Source: Companilactobacillus nuruki (lineage in GTDB: Bacteria > Bacillota > Bacilli > Lactobacillales > Lactobacillaceae). From it: 64,000 nt of DNA. Where the stretch lies: the NCBI RefSeq assembly GCF_002872255.1, contig NZ_NIPR01000008.1:1-64000 (forward strand). The letters are read 5' to 3'. Shown piece after piece: positions 7,646 to 16,999 of the stretch. Below the pieces are notes generated by a model that saw only the letters and a program-made list of their open reading frames with translations, made no database searches and had not been told where the DNA came from. Numbering within the stretch: the stretch's first letter is position 1; the number at the start of each line of letters is the position of its first letter. A program made the translations under genes and the position numbers.

Positions 7646-8827
7646 TTATCCTTGTTGAATAATAGGATATTTTCTAACGATGAAAGTTAAGAGATATGAT
7701 GCTGCTAAAATAACGGTAACAACTAAATATGGATAGTGTGTATTCCAATCCATCAATGCTCCAGACATCAAAGGTCCAATGACATTGCCGACACTGGTTA
7801 ACGACATATTCATTCCATTTATTAGTCCTTGATTAGATTTGCTTGATTTAGTAAGTAAGGTTGTAATGGCTGGTCTTAACAAGTCAAATGACGAGAAAAT
7901 TATTAGCGTAGCAACAATAACCTCAATATGGGAATGTGCTTGCGTAATCCAGAAAACACAAATAGCGCTTAGTAAAAAGGCGATACTTATCAAACGCATT
8001 TCACCGATCTTGTTAATAATCCAATTGAAAGCAACCACTTGCAGAATCAAAGATATAATTCCATTTAAGGTCAAGACTAAAGCAATTGTACTCAAACCAA
8101 AATTAAATACCTGATTGACATAGATACTATAAATACTTTCAAAACCTTGAAGACCAAATGATGAAACCAAGATCATTCCAAATAGCATTACCATTGGCAA
8201 AGTCAATATGGATCTGATCGAGCCAACTTGTTGAGCCTTTTGCTCGGCTTCTTGTTCTTCTCGCTCAAGAACATCTTTGTTTTCTTTCAAGAATATTTGA
8301 GTGAAAATGGCACTAGTTATACTTAGAACACCAGCTACCCAGAAAGGAGTCTTGTAGCTAATACCAGCTAAGATTCCACCAAGACCAGGTCCCAGAATCA
8401 ATCCACCACTAAAGGCAGCTGAGAGCCAACCGATAACTTTAGCACGATCTTTTAAAGTAGTAAGATCCGAACCCAAGGCCATTGAAGTTGGAATAACCAT
8501 TGCAGCAGATAAACCACCGATAATACGTGAAAGATTAAAAATAGGTAAAGTGGTTGCAACTGCGAAAATAAACTCAGAAATCATATAGGTAAATAATCCA
8601 AAAACAATAACTGGTTTACGACCGATTTTATCTGACATTTTTCCTACGATAGGTGAGGCGACAAATTGTGCAAAAGCAAATAATGAGGTCATAACACCCA
8701 TTTGTGATGTTGTAAAATGATATTCATTTTTGATGAATGGTGTAACTGGTATAACCAAACCAATACCCAAACAGATTAAAAAGTTACTGAAAACAAGAAT
8801 GTAGATTGATTTTTTGTTCTTTCCCAT
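7646..8827 (-). CDS. MFS multidrug efflux transporter
   Basis: 393-aa drug:H+ antiporter of the 12-helix DHA1 type. The conserved motif between helices 2 and 3 reads GKMSDKIGRKPV (motif A), and motif C in helix 5 is seen in SGGLILGPGLGG. The family includes NorA/Bmr/LmrA-like pumps; substrates cannot be read from sequence. I start at the ATG at 8827 because GGGGAGGGG lies immediately upstream; the earlier ATG at 8842 has no ribosome binding site. It follows a leader with two hairpins, the second a terminator, so expression is probably controlled by premature termination. It is followed by the separately promoted SMR gene on the same strand. Confidence 0.9.
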   Translation of the reverse strand: MGKNKKSIYILVFSNFLICLGIGLVIPVTPFIKNEYHFTTSQMGVMTSLFAFAQFVASPIVGKMSDKIGRKPVIVFGLFTYMISEFIFAVATTLPIFNLSRIIGGLSAAMVIPTSMALGSDLTTLKDRAKVIGWLSAAFSGGLILGPGLGGILAGISYKTPFWVAGVLSITSAIFTQIFLKENKDVLEREEQEAEQKAQQVGSIRSILTLPMVMLFGMILVSSFGLQGFESIYSIYVNQVFNFGLSTIALVLTLNGIISLILQVVAFNWIINKIGEMRLISIAFLLSAICVFWITQAHSHIEVIVATLIIFSSFDLLRPAITTLLTKSSKSNQGLINGMNMSLTSVGNVIGPLMSGALMDWNTHYPYLVVTVILAASYLLTFIVRKYPIIQQG

Positions 8828-8859
8828 AATTCCCCTCCCCATATATTATTTTTTAGTTC

Positions 8860-8933
8860 AAAAAAACTACCATCTGTTGATAGTAGTTAATTATAAGAAA
8901 GCCGATATTCTAAGAAGGACTTAGATATCGGCT
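8860..8933 (-). promoter_or_regulatory. Two-hairpin leader with terminator before the MFS pump
   Basis: On the minus strand the first hairpin pairs AGCCGATATCTAAG with CTTAGAATATCGGCT (8933-8920 and 8914-8900, one bulge). The second pairs AACTACTATC with GATGGTAGTT (8888-8865) and runs into a seven-U tract ending at 8860. A TATAAT -10 box lies upstream at 8957-8962. No other minus-strand gene lies upstream, so the terminator serves the pump's own leader. I found no convincing leader peptide or known riboswitch. Confidence 0.6.
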
Positions 8934-9139
8934 AGGTATGAACTTAAAATCTCACATTATAATTTAGCATACAATGTTTTTATATTAATGTCTAATACTT
9001 CGAACTAACATTTTTATTAATTTTATATAACAAAAATGACTTTTGGCATATAAATATATTGTAAAAGAGGACTAATAATGGACAATTGGTATATAAGTGG
9101 CTATTATATAAGTATGGCTGTTTAAAGGAGGTCATATTT

Positions 9140-9778
9140 TTGGATTTTCGAAGCGGGTTAAATAGTGATAAACCCCAGATAATAAATTTACTAGTAGAAT
9201 CGTTTAAAGAATACATCACTACGAAAAACATGTTTCAATCTGAGTTTCGTTCAAGTGCTAAGTTTGATAAATTAATGCGTAAGTATTTTGCACTTGAGGT
9301 AAATGTGTTTATGAAAAAAGGTCTGGTCTATGTTGGAGCTGACGGAAAGGGAACGCCTAGAGCAGTTGCTCTAATTGAATTTAATCAAGGAAGACAGATT
9401 AGTTATTGGGATTATCTATCAATGGATGGTTTGAAATTACTACCTGAAATCCTTATGAGTGGATTCAATGGTTTCAATGCATTCGATATCTTTAAGTTTG
9501 AAGATCTCTTTGACATTGTTAAGGGAAAGAAAAAGTGTGCGGTTGAATACTTAGCGGTAGATAAAAAGCTCCGTGGCCAAGGAATTGGTAGTAAGATGTT
9601 GAACAATCACATTAGTCCTTATGTCAAAAAGATTGGATATAGAAATATAATTTTGGAAACAAATACTCAAAAGAATGTTAAATTTTATAAAAAGAATAAT
9701 TTCTCCGTCAAATCAGTTAAGAAAGTTAACTTGAGCCACGGGGATGTTAAAGACTGGGTCTTATCAAAGGCCATTTAA
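9140..9778 (+). CDS. GNAT family N-acetyltransferase
   Basis: 212-aa acetyl-CoA-dependent transferase. I choose the TTG at 9140 as start because AAAGGAGG (9124-9131) lies 8 nt upstream and no ATG is suitably placed. The acetyl-CoA binding block is VEYLAVDKKLRGQGIGSKMLNNH around residues 134-156, with the R/Q-x-x-G-x-G/A signature. A conserved later block reads ILETNTQKNVKFYKKNNF, typical of the C-terminal part. The acceptor substrate is unknown. It stands alone, divergent from the MFS pump gene, and ends in a terminator. Confidence 0.85.
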   Translation: MDFRSGLNSDKPQIINLLVESFKEYITTKNMFQSEFRSSAKFDKLMRKYFALEVNVFMKKGLVYVGADGKGTPRAVALIEFNQGRQISYWDYLSMDGLKLLPEILMSGFNGFNAFDIFKFEDLFDIVKGKKKCAVEYLAVDKKLRGQGIGSKMLNNHISPYVKKIGYRNIILETNTQKNVKFYKKNNFSVKSVKKVNLSHGDVKDWVLSKAI

Positions 9779-9782
9779 ATAC

Positions 9783-9817
9783 AAAAAAGTCGTCCACGTG
9801 GTGGGCGACTTTTTTTA
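9783..9817. terminator. Bidirectional terminator after the GNAT gene
   Basis: GTCGTCCAC and GTGGGCGAC form a 9-bp stem, flanked by six A on the left and seven T on the right, so it can work on both strands. Confidence 0.9.
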
Positions 9818-9901
9818 ATAAAAACAACTGATTCCTACTAGTTAAGAATACCAAATTGTTTGATAGAAGTATTTATCTATTAAGGAAATTTAATCTTTTT
9901 G

Positions 9902-12385
9902 TTATATAGAATCCTGCATGCTCCAGGTTAAAGTTCCTTGATATGATCCTGCCTCAGTATTAGCGCCTAATTTGATCTTCCAATCACCGACACCAACGTA
10001 ATCTGATAGATCAACATTAGAACCTGTTTGTGTGAATGAACTGGTTTGTAGAGGTGTTCCTGATGGCAAAATGGCCGTGAACGTTCCTGGGTTATTTGCG
10101 GAATTAGTTCTTTGACGGATAAAAAGTAAACCACTGCCATCAGAATTAATATTACTATTACTTAATGTGTTTGATCCACTTTTCATTTGAGTGTCCGTAT
10201 TAGTGTTGTCATATGAAACCATAACTGAATATGGATTGCTATTAGGATGAGCAATTCTTAGTCCACCATCAGTAGAAACATTATTCAATGTAATTTCTTT
10301 GCCATACATATTAACTTTACCAAAATCAATATTAGGTACGGATAGGAATGCTTGGGAGTCTTGAACATTTAATGTAGCTATAGTTGATGTGATATCTCCA
10401 AGTGACGTTCCAGTGCTTGTCTTAGCTCCGTTTATAGTGGCCGAGTTAATAAGTTGTCCAGCCGTTGATTGGTTAATTTTGGCTTTAAAAGTTAACGTAA
10501 CTGTTTTTCCAGCAGCAACTGGTCCAACATTGATATTATCTAAGCTGTTCCCATTAGATATATTATATGAGCTATTATCAGCCGTATAATTAACGGATTC
10601 ATCAACTAAAGATAATCCATCTGGTAATTTATCTGTAAGTAATGCTCCAGTTGCTAGAGAGTTAGTATGAGTGGAATCATTTATTACTGAAAATTCAATT
10701 TTGTAGTCAACGATATTGGGGGAACTTTCGTCAATACTGGTTGAATAAGTCGTATCAGCATCTTTCTTTATTTGTTTAATAAAACTATAGCCAAAATTAG
10801 AACTATCTACGGGGATTTTAACTGATGCGTTAAAATCGCTGTCCGTTGATGGAATAGGTGATGTATTCATATCACGTCCTGAAAAAGTACCAGTATTTGT
10901 TAACGTCTTACCACTGGCATCATTTGTTATCGTTGCTTCAAAAGTTACGATACTGGATTTATCATCAGCAATAGATACCCCAGGGTTTACGGTCAAAGTA
11001 TTAGTCGAACTATCAAAGTTGGCCTTACTACTGTCATAACTGGCTCCATTGATGCTGACTGAGTTTGGTTTGTATTGCAAACCAGTTGGTAACTTATCAA
11101 CCAGTTTATTAAAGGCCCATGAACTATTAAAACCGAAATTATCCATTTTTAAGGAGAATTTTAAAGTATCACCGACTTTGTTCTTTCCAGTATTACGAGT
11201 TTCATTGGTATATGTCTTAGATGGGGTTGGTAAGGCATAGGGACTTTGAACCTCACCAATTGTTGAAGAGAAGTGAGCGACTTGATTTTGTTGCAAAGTG
11301 ACGGAATTCCACTTCAACGAGTAAGTAGTATCATTTGGATTACTCAAGATTGGAGTTGTACTTGGAGCAGTTCCAGAATTGACCTCATCTCCAGCACCAG
11401 TAGATGTATTATAGTTTGCAGCCCAGTTAGGTGAATTAGTAGTTCTATCAATGGCTACGTAATTATTAAAACCATCTTCAGTTTCATTAGTTATGTTTAA
11501 TCTGTAAGAAGAATCTTTTATATATAAACCACTTTTATTACCTAAATCATAGATAGGGACACGATCGTTACTATATCCAGCACTATTATTTGTTGGTCCG
11601 AGTTTAGTATCCTCTCCAAAGAGAGTTTGGAAAGATGCTGGATCACTTGAGGTGTTTCTAACGTACATTTCTCTTTGCACAAGAGCAGAATTGGTTGGTG
11701 ATGGTCTTAACAATATTTCTATGGTTAAATTATATTTTCCATAAGTACTATTGTTACGTGTTAGAACACCAACAATTTTAAAGTAAGATTTGCCATCAAC
11801 GGTAGCTGTATAATAGGCTTTATTATGTAAACCAGAGACATCCGAAGGGTGAGATCCATACTGATAATTTCCTCCACCAAGAATCGATGAGTTATCAGAT
11901 TGAACTGTCTTGAAAGTATTTGGTGGAGTGATCAAAAAATCAGGTGAGGTCATTGAAACACCAGATGCACGAGTTAAATCCGAAGTGGAAGTGGCATAAC
12001 CTTGAAAGGTGGATCCGATATATAGATTGCTACTATTTTTCAAAAAAACATTCATTTTGGAATAGGAAGTGTTCATGGAACCTGAGTTTACCGATGAATT
12101 AGTAATTGTCGAATCACCGGCATTCGTAGGATAGGTACTGTTCGCTGTTTGGGCTAGTCCAAAACCGTAACCAAGTTCTAGACCATTTCCTATTGGTATA
12201 AATCCAAAAGTAGATGTAGATGTGGATGTAGTAGGTTTTGACCAATTATTTACACCATCATCAAAACTGTAATCTACTCCGTTAACAGTGTCCGCTTGAA
12301 CATTGTGAGTAGGAGTAACTACAAAGAAAAAGAAAATTGCGGCCATAAAGACCAGCAAGGTTCGATTATATTTAAGAAATTTCAT
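9902..12385 (-). CDS. Large secreted surface protein with repeat domains and a WxL-like C-terminus
   Basis: 827 aa from the ATG at 12385 (GGGGGA upstream). A signal peptide ends near VQA-DTVNG (residue 32). The first half has no family I recognise. The middle carries two modules of the conserved-repeat/DUF11 or fimbrial-isopeptide type, visible as GDTLKFSLKMDNFG...KLVDKLPTGLQYKP and a later LLTDKLPDGLSLVD. The C-terminus resembles a WxL domain: SVPNIDFGKV, then GDWKIKLG, and TLTWSMQDS in place of the usual WTLxDAP. WxL domains bind peptidoglycan non-covalently, so it probably sits on the wall. There is no LPXTG. It is monocistronic, and similar in design to the protein at 21310-24597. Confidence 0.85.
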   Translation of the reverse strand: MKFLKYNRTLLVFMAAIFFFFVVTPTHNVQADTVNGVDYSFDDGVNNWSKPTTSTSTSTFGFIPIGNGLELGYGFGLAQTANSTYPTNAGDSTITNSSVNSGSMNTSYSKMNVFLKNSSNLYIGSTFQGYATSTSDLTRASGVSMTSPDFLITPPNTFKTVQSDNSSILGGGNYQYGSHPSDVSGLHNKAYYTATVDGKSYFKIVGVLTRNNSTYGKYNLTIEILLRPSPTNSALVQREMYVRNTSSDPASFQTLFGEDTKLGPTNNSAGYSNDRVPIYDLGNKSGLYIKDSSYRLNITNETEDGFNNYVAIDRTTNSPNWAANYNTSTGAGDEVNSGTAPSTTPILSNPNDTTYSLKWNSVTLQQNQVAHFSSTIGEVQSPYALPTPSKTYTNETRNTGKNKVGDTLKFSLKMDNFGFNSSWAFNKLVDKLPTGLQYKPNSVSINGASYDSSKANFDSSTNTLTVNPGVSIADDKSSIVTFEATITNDASGKTLTNTGTFSGRDMNTSPIPSTDSDFNASVKIPVDSSNFGYSFIKQIKKDADTTYSTSIDESSPNIVDYKIEFSVINDSTHTNSLATGALLTDKLPDGLSLVDESVNYTADNSSYNISNGNSLDNINVGPVAAGKTVTLTFKAKINQSTAGQLINSATINGAKTSTGTSLGDITSTIATLNVQDSQAFLSVPNIDFGKVNMYGKEITLNNVSTDGGLRIAHPNSNPYSVMVSYDNTNTDTQMKSGSNTLSNSNINSDGSGLLFIRQRTNSANNPGTFTAILPSGTPLQTSSFTQTGSNVDLSDYVGVGDWKIKLGANTEAGSYQGTLTWSMQDSI

Positions 12386-12635
12386 AATTATTTCCCCCAA
12401 CAAAAATAATTAGTGATAAATGAAACTAATTATATATTTATATCATTAAAATTATAAAATTTATAAATGGTAATGCAACTTCACATTCGGTAAAGATAAT
12501 TATAAAAAGTTGGTCTTTTGCCAAAAAACAGTACATTTTTTTCTAAGAAAATGTACTTGCATAATGTAAAGAGTCGAGCTGTTCACTTTCATGTTATGTT
12601 AAAATTCTAATTATAAGTGAGAGGGTAAAATTATA
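12386..12635. promoter_or_regulatory. Divergent intergenic region
   Basis: This 250-bp AT-rich stretch separates the surface protein and DUF4357-like genes. It holds an inverted repeat GTACATTTT/AAAATGTAC (about 12531-12556), which could be a hairpin or operator. No small ORF with a ribosome binding site was seen. Confidence 0.4.
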
Positions 12636-13391
12636 ATGATAAACTTTCAAGGAAATATATCGGATACTAGAATTTCAATTGATTTTGGTGAAGCGAGTCT
12701 AATAAATTATTATTTTGGAAAACCAGATAGTTTTAATGAGGATTCGATTTATTTGAGTATTGATAAAAAGCATTTTTTGTCCAAAATGAATATGGGAACC
12801 ATTGGTGATTATTATGATGAGAATATTATTGAATTGTCTCTGCCAGATAATATAATTTCAGAAGATTTCTTTGGTTTCTTGAATGAAAAATTAAATTTGA
12901 ATCAGTTAGATGCTGAGTATCAAGTAACGATATCCAAAGAATCAGCTCAAATTTACCAAGAATATTGGAGTGACATCTATCCATTATTAACAGCGTTAGG
13001 AGTACAAGTTCCTACTAAGAAGAAAGCAGTCAAACCACGACACAAATATCTTAAATCTTTAGCTGATGTACCATTAACAATTGACTATAAAGGAAGTAAA
13101 GCGACAGTTTATTGGACCAAACGTACAGAATTCGTTATTAAAAGTGGTGCAATATTAGTCGCAAAAACTCCATTAACTAAAGCTGGAGTAGTCGGTTTTG
13201 CTGGTAGATTTGGTTTACGTCTGCGTGAAGAACAACAAAGCAAGATTAAAGATAATATTTTAATTGCGGATGTTACTTTGAGCAGCGTTAATGAAGTTGG
13301 AACATTTCTTTATTTTGCAGGAACTAATAGTTGGCTACAATTAAAAAGTCCTGATGGCAAAACTTTAAATGAATTGACAGTTGTTGAATAA
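12636..13391 (+). CDS. DUF4357-like domain protein, unknown function
   Basis: 251-aa soluble protein. The first about 125 residues are acidic and match nothing I know. The C-terminal about 110 residues, with KATVYWTKRTEFVIKSGAILV, a basic LRLREEQQSK stretch and LKSPDGKTLNEL at the end, follow the pattern of DUF4357, a domain often found at the C-terminus of GIY-YIG or restriction-linked proteins. Here it has no nuclease partner. GAGAGGG precedes the ATG at 12636. It is monocistronic, with a terminator downstream. Confidence 0.6.
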   Translation: MINFQGNISDTRISIDFGEASLINYYFGKPDSFNEDSIYLSIDKKHFLSKMNMGTIGDYYDENIIELSLPDNIISEDFFGFLNEKLNLNQLDAEYQVTISKESAQIYQEYWSDIYPLLTALGVQVPTKKKAVKPRHKYLKSLADVPLTIDYKGSKATVYWTKRTEFVIKSGAILVAKTPLTKAGVVGFAGRFGLRLREEQQSKIKDNILIADVTLSSVNEVGTFLYFAGTNSWLQLKSPDGKTLNELTVVE

Positions 13392-13435
13392 TTGACAGTG
13401 GATTTTAAAATGCTAATATTTGGTTATATTACAAT

Positions 13436-13467
13436 GATCGTCAACTTTCGGTTGGCGGTCTTTTTTT
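13436..13467 (+). terminator. Terminator between the DUF4357-like and MFS genes
   Basis: GATCGTCAAC and GTTGGCGGTC pair around TTTCG with G-U pairs, followed by seven T. Confidence 0.85.
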
Positions 13468-13484
13468 GAAGGAGGGACTTTGAT

Positions 13485-14633
13485 ATGAAAAAGGTAAATG
13501 CGCAAGCTTTAATATTAGGGGCTTTTCTGGAGTCGGTCGGAGCCAGTTTCATTTGGCCGATAAATACTATTTTTATCCACAATTATTTACATAAATCGTT
13601 GGCGGTGGCGGGGACGATCTTATTTTTTAATTCCTTATTAACTTTTTTAGGAAATTATACTGGCGGGAAGTTATTTGATAAAATTGGCGGTCACAAAACA
13701 GTTATGCTAAGTACCTTAATCGGTATGTTTGCTTTGATAGGATTAATAATTAATCACGGCTGGCCAGCATATCCGATTCTTTTGCCAATTTTAGGATTTG
13801 GAGTCGGAAGTGCCTTCACAGTTATCAATTCATTTGGAGCACAAATTGATGAAGTGGATAAATACAAACTTTTTAATGCCATTTATGTTGGAACAAATTT
13901 AGGAAACGCTATCGGAACAGCTTTAGGTGGTTATATAGCGGGTGTTCAAATGACCTTAGTATTTATTGCTAATTTTGTTTTCTTAAGTTTATTCTTTATT
14001 TTGGTAGTATTTTGGTACAACAATCGAGAGGTCACTAGGAAAAATATTAAGAAAATCAAACATAAAAAAACCAAGTTGCAACCTGGGACGGCTTTGATAG
14101 CTATCTTTTTGGGTACTACTTGGGTTTCGTATTCACAATGGAGTAGTAATATCTCTGCACATTTGACACATTTGGGAATTCCAGTTAGCAAGTATAGTCT
14201 TTTGTGGACAATCAATGCGATTGTAATTGTTGTTTTTCTACCATTGATAAATCATTTAGCTGAAAATCAGGCCTGGTTTAAAAAAATTCAAATTCCAACG
14301 GGGGTAATTTTCTTTATCGTAGCATTTGGATCTTTGATCGGAGCAACCAAATATTTGTCTTTTGCCATAGGAATGGTCCTGTTGACGTTAGGTGAGATGC
14401 TAGTTTATCCAGGAATTCCAGCCTTAATCAGCGAAGCAACCCCTAAAGCCGAGGCAGGGAGATATCAAAGTATTATCAGTATGGCAGCAACTTTTGCTAG
14501 AGCAATAGGACCTCTGTTGGGTGGTATGTTAGTTATGAGAACATCATACGATATTCTCTATTTAGCAGCTATTGCTATTTTAATTAGTTCATTATTTATT
14601 TTGAAACGTGGACGTCAAGAATTAATCGATTAA
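13485..14633 (+). CDS. MFS transporter
   Basis: 382-aa polytopic membrane protein with about 12 hydrophobic segments. The loop between helices 2 and 3 reads GGKLFDKIGGHKTVML, a motif A form. A long basic loop between the halves (REVTRKNIKKIKHKKTK) is typical. It belongs to the drug-efflux-like MFS (DHA1) and the substrate is unknown. GGAGGG lies 9 nt before the ATG. The 3' end overlaps the 3' end of the convergent TetR gene by 12 bp. Confidence 0.88.
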   Translation: MKKVNAQALILGAFLESVGASFIWPINTIFIHNYLHKSLAVAGTILFFNSLLTFLGNYTGGKLFDKIGGHKTVMLSTLIGMFALIGLIINHGWPAYPILLPILGFGVGSAFTVINSFGAQIDEVDKYKLFNAIYVGTNLGNAIGTALGGYIAGVQMTLVFIANFVFLSLFFILVVFWYNNREVTRKNIKKIKHKKTKLQPGTALIAIFLGTTWVSYSQWSSNISAHLTHLGIPVSKYSLLWTINAIVIVVFLPLINHLAENQAWFKKIQIPTGVIFFIVAFGSLIGATKYLSFAIGMVLLTLGEMLVYPGIPALISEATPKAEAGRYQSIISMAATFARAIGPLLGGMLVMRTSYDILYLAAIAILISSLFILKRGRQELID

Positions 14634-15176
14634 ATTAGGAATGATTTTTAGAAAAAGATTTAGAGTGTCTTGTCTGTTGGGGAGGGTTTTTTCCTTAGCA
14701 ATTTGAAGTGAAAATTGATAGAGATCATTTCCGATAAATTCTGAAATAAAATGAAGATTAGAAATATTTTCTATACTTATCATTACTCGTTGAATTATGC
14801 CATTAATTAAAGGAATGATTCGATCACGACAATGAGCCCATTCTACTAATTCTGGTAGAGTAGGCTTTTTTAATATGTTGGTTACTATTATATTGGAAAT
14901 TGAACTGTAGGATACTGAGGATAAATTATTAATTTCCTCAGTAATATTTTGAATGAGAATTAAATATTCAACAGTGAGAATATCGGTCATATCTTGATGA
15001 TGTCGATAAAAAGTTGCTCGACTTATTTTTGCCGATTTACAAAGCTTTTGGACGTTTAGGTTATCAAAATTGGTGCCATTACTAAATTCATTTGTTAAAG
15101 CCTTTAGTAATTTAATGTGAGTATTATGTGTACGTTTATCGATTTTAATATAATTATCAATTTGAACTTTTTTCAT
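14622..15176 (-). CDS. TetR/AcrR family transcriptional regulator
   Basis: 184 aa from the ATG at 15176, with GGAAAG about 10 nt upstream; a TTG six codons earlier is the alternative. The N-terminal helix-turn-helix is seen in LNVQKLCKSAKISRATFYRHHQDMTDIL, the hallmark of TetR proteins, followed by a helical ligand-binding half with little similarity to known groups. It is divergent from the DUF2316-SnoaL-SDR operon across 109 bp and so is the likely regulator of that operon and of itself (inference). The MFS gene converging on it may also be a target. Confidence 0.82.
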   Translation of the reverse strand: MKKVQIDNYIKIDKRTHNTHIKLLKALTNEFSNGTNFDNLNVQKLCKSAKISRATFYRHHQDMTDILTVEYLILIQNITEEINNLSSVSYSSISNIIVTNILKKPTLPELVEWAHCRDRIIPLINGIIQRVMISIENISNLHFISEFIGNDLYQFSLQIAKEKTLPNRQDTLNLFLKIIPNLID

Positions 15177-15285
15177 ATGTGTGACACTTTCCAATAATGT
15201 GTATCATAAATAGGCTTCTATTTTAGATTATAGCTTACTATAATATTCCATACTAAATATTTTGTATTGGAAAAGAGAAATTAAA
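15177..15285. promoter_or_regulatory. Shared divergent control region (TetR gene / DUF2316 operon)
   Basis: A TATAAT -10 box at 15239-15244 faces right, with a weak -35 TTCTAT at 15216-15221. TTTCCAATA (15188-15196) and TATTGGAAA (15265-15273) form inverted arms near the two gene starts; part of each arm also serves as a GGAAAG-type ribosome binding site. No compact TetR palindrome is obvious. Confidence 0.45.
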
Positions 15286-15597
15286 ATGTCATTAAACCCA
15301 CAACAGATGGATGCTACTAGAAGTGAATTAAGAGAAAATTTTGAATTAAGTGGTTTATCAGAAAAACAAATTGCAGATGATCTTGATATTAGTATTACAA
15401 AATTAGAGCATATATTTGATTTAAATCAATCATCAATTAATGATCCTTGGATTTTACGTAATTATTTGATTGAAAAAGTTGAAGAAATAGGTAAAACTCC
15501 AGTTCAATTTACAGCATTAAAAGGAGATTGGCATCATTATTGGTTTTTGAATAGTCGTGTGATTGATAATCGTCAAATGTCTAGTGGAGAATATTAA
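15286..15597 (+). CDS. DUF2316 family protein
   Basis: 103 aa from the ATG at 15286, with GGAAAAG upstream. The blocks ENFELSGLSEKQIADDL, NDPWILRNYLIEKVEEIGK and PVQFTALKGDWHHYWFLNSRVID match DUF2316, a small family that looks like a degenerate helix-turn-helix protein and often travels with TetR regulators and oxidoreductases. First gene of a three-gene unit; 13 nt separate it from the next start. Role unknown. Confidence 0.85.
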   Translation: MSLNPQQMDATRSELRENFELSGLSEKQIADDLDISITKLEHIFDLNQSSINDPWILRNYLIEKVEEIGKTPVQFTALKGDWHHYWFLNSRVIDNRQMSSGEY

Positions 15598-15610
15598 TGG
15601 AGGTTTTGTT

Positions 15611-16210
15611 ATGAGCAAAGGCGAAGATATAGCAGAAATTAGTGAATTAGTTGCACGTGAGAGATTATTTAGAGCTCGACATAATCCAGAGATTGCCGAT
15701 TGTTATTACCCTGATGCAACTGTAGCAACAAGCTGGCAACAAGGACCACTATCGACTTTTATTGGTTCAGATTCAAAAGAAGTAGATCCTAGATTTACTA
15801 TTGTCGGAAATATTAGCCCAGCGGTTGTTCACCTGAATGAAAAAAGGGCTTATGTAGAGTTGCCAACCTGTACACATATGCGAATGATGGTTAATGGGAC
15901 TTTGGCACAAATTGAATCTTATCGTCGTTTAATTTATCGAGTTGAGAAACGAAATGGTGAATGGAAGATTAGTCAAATGACGTCAATTAATGAGAATGAT
16001 GATCTACGTCCAGTAATTGCCGGACAAGATTTACATATTAAATCTAGTGATTTGGAAGGTTTACGACCATCATATCAATTTTTAGCATATGTTAGAAAAG
16101 CAGCTGGTGGGGATATTAGCAATGATTTATTAGGAACGGATAGACCTGAGGATATTGATAAATTGTATGCTCAAGCAGAAACTTGGTTGCAACAAGAAAC
16201 TAAATTATAA
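15611..16210 (+). CDS. SnoaL-like / NTF2-fold protein
   Basis: 199 aa from the ATG at 15611, with GGAGG (15600-15604) upstream; the open frame further upstream overlaps the DUF2316 gene and is not used. The N-terminal part (ISELVARERLFRARHNPEIADCYYPDATVATSW), with LIYRVEKRNGEWKISQM further on, shows the cone-shaped NTF2/SnoaL fold pattern, in members either an enzyme (isomerase, cyclase, dehydratase) or a ligand binder. It lies between DUF2316 and SDR genes in one unit, so it may act on the same small molecule as the SDR (inference). Confidence 0.78.
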   Translation: MSKGEDIAEISELVARERLFRARHNPEIADCYYPDATVATSWQQGPLSTFIGSDSKEVDPRFTIVGNISPAVVHLNEKRAYVELPTCTHMRMMVNGTLAQIESYRRLIYRVEKRNGEWKISQMTSINENDDLRPVIAGQDLHIKSSDLEGLRPSYQFLAYVRKAAGGDISNDLLGTDRPEDIDKLYAQAETWLQQETKL

Positions 16211-16225
16211 TTAGAAGGTTATAAA

Positions 16226-16978
16226 ATGAGTAAAGTAGTTACTTTAGTTACCGGTGGGAATCGTGGTATGGGTTTTGAGATTGTTAAAGAATTGAGTCAA
16301 AAGGGACAGCAAGTAATAGTCGGTTCTAGAGATTTGGAAAAGGGACAAGAAGCAATTAAATCATTAACAGCTGATAATTTATCTGTTGATGTTGTTCAAT
16401 TGGATGTAACTAATTCTGAATCTGTTAGTAAAGCTTCATCATATATTAATGGTAAGTATGGTTATTTAACAACACTCATTAATAATGCTGGAGCTACTTT
16501 TGACAAACATATAGCTCCATCAGAGCTAGAGTTAAGTACAATCAGAGAAGACTTTGAAATTAATTATTTTGGATTAATAAGGGTAACGCAAGAAATGTTA
16601 CCTTTACTAAAAAAAGCACCGCAGGCCAAAATCATTAATATTTCAAGTATGATGGGATCGATAGGTTCGGCTTTAGATAATAATTCCTCAGTTTATCATG
16701 CCTCAGCTGTAGGTTATCAATCCTCTAAAGCAGCAGTAAATATGTTTACTGTGCAATTGGCCAAGGAATTACAGAGTGATAATTTACCCATTACTGTAAA
16801 TGCAATTGATCCAGGATTAGTGGCGACAGAGTTTGCTGGTGCAAAACCTGAATTAGTAAGAGAGCATGGTGGTAAAACAGTTCAGGCTGGAGTAGCTCGA
16901 ACTATAGAATTGGCCACTGATTTTAGTAATTTGGATACGGCTACATTTAGTAACACCAATGGGATTGTTGTTTGGTAA
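16226..16978 (+). CDS. Short-chain dehydrogenase/reductase
   Basis: 250-aa classical SDR, NAD(P)-dependent. The Rossmann motif TGGNRGMG is at residues 9-16, NNAG near residue 86, the catalytic Ser in ISSMMGS, and Tyr/Lys in YQSSK. The protein resembles carbonyl-reductase-like SDRs; the substrate is unknown. It is the last gene of the DUF2316-SnoaL-SDR unit, 15 nt after the previous stop, and is followed by a long hairpin. Confidence 0.92.
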   Translation: MSKVVTLVTGGNRGMGFEIVKELSQKGQQVIVGSRDLEKGQEAIKSLTADNLSVDVVQLDVTNSESVSKASSYINGKYGYLTTLINNAGATFDKHIAPSELELSTIREDFEINYFGLIRVTQEMLPLLKKAPQAKIINISSMMGSIGSALDNNSSVYHASAVGYQSSKAAVNMFTVQLAKELQSDNLPITVNAIDPGLVATEFAGAKPELVREHGGKTVQAGVARTIELATDFSNLDTATFSNTNGIVVW

Positions 16979-16999
16979 AAAGGTTTTTAGGATAAAATT

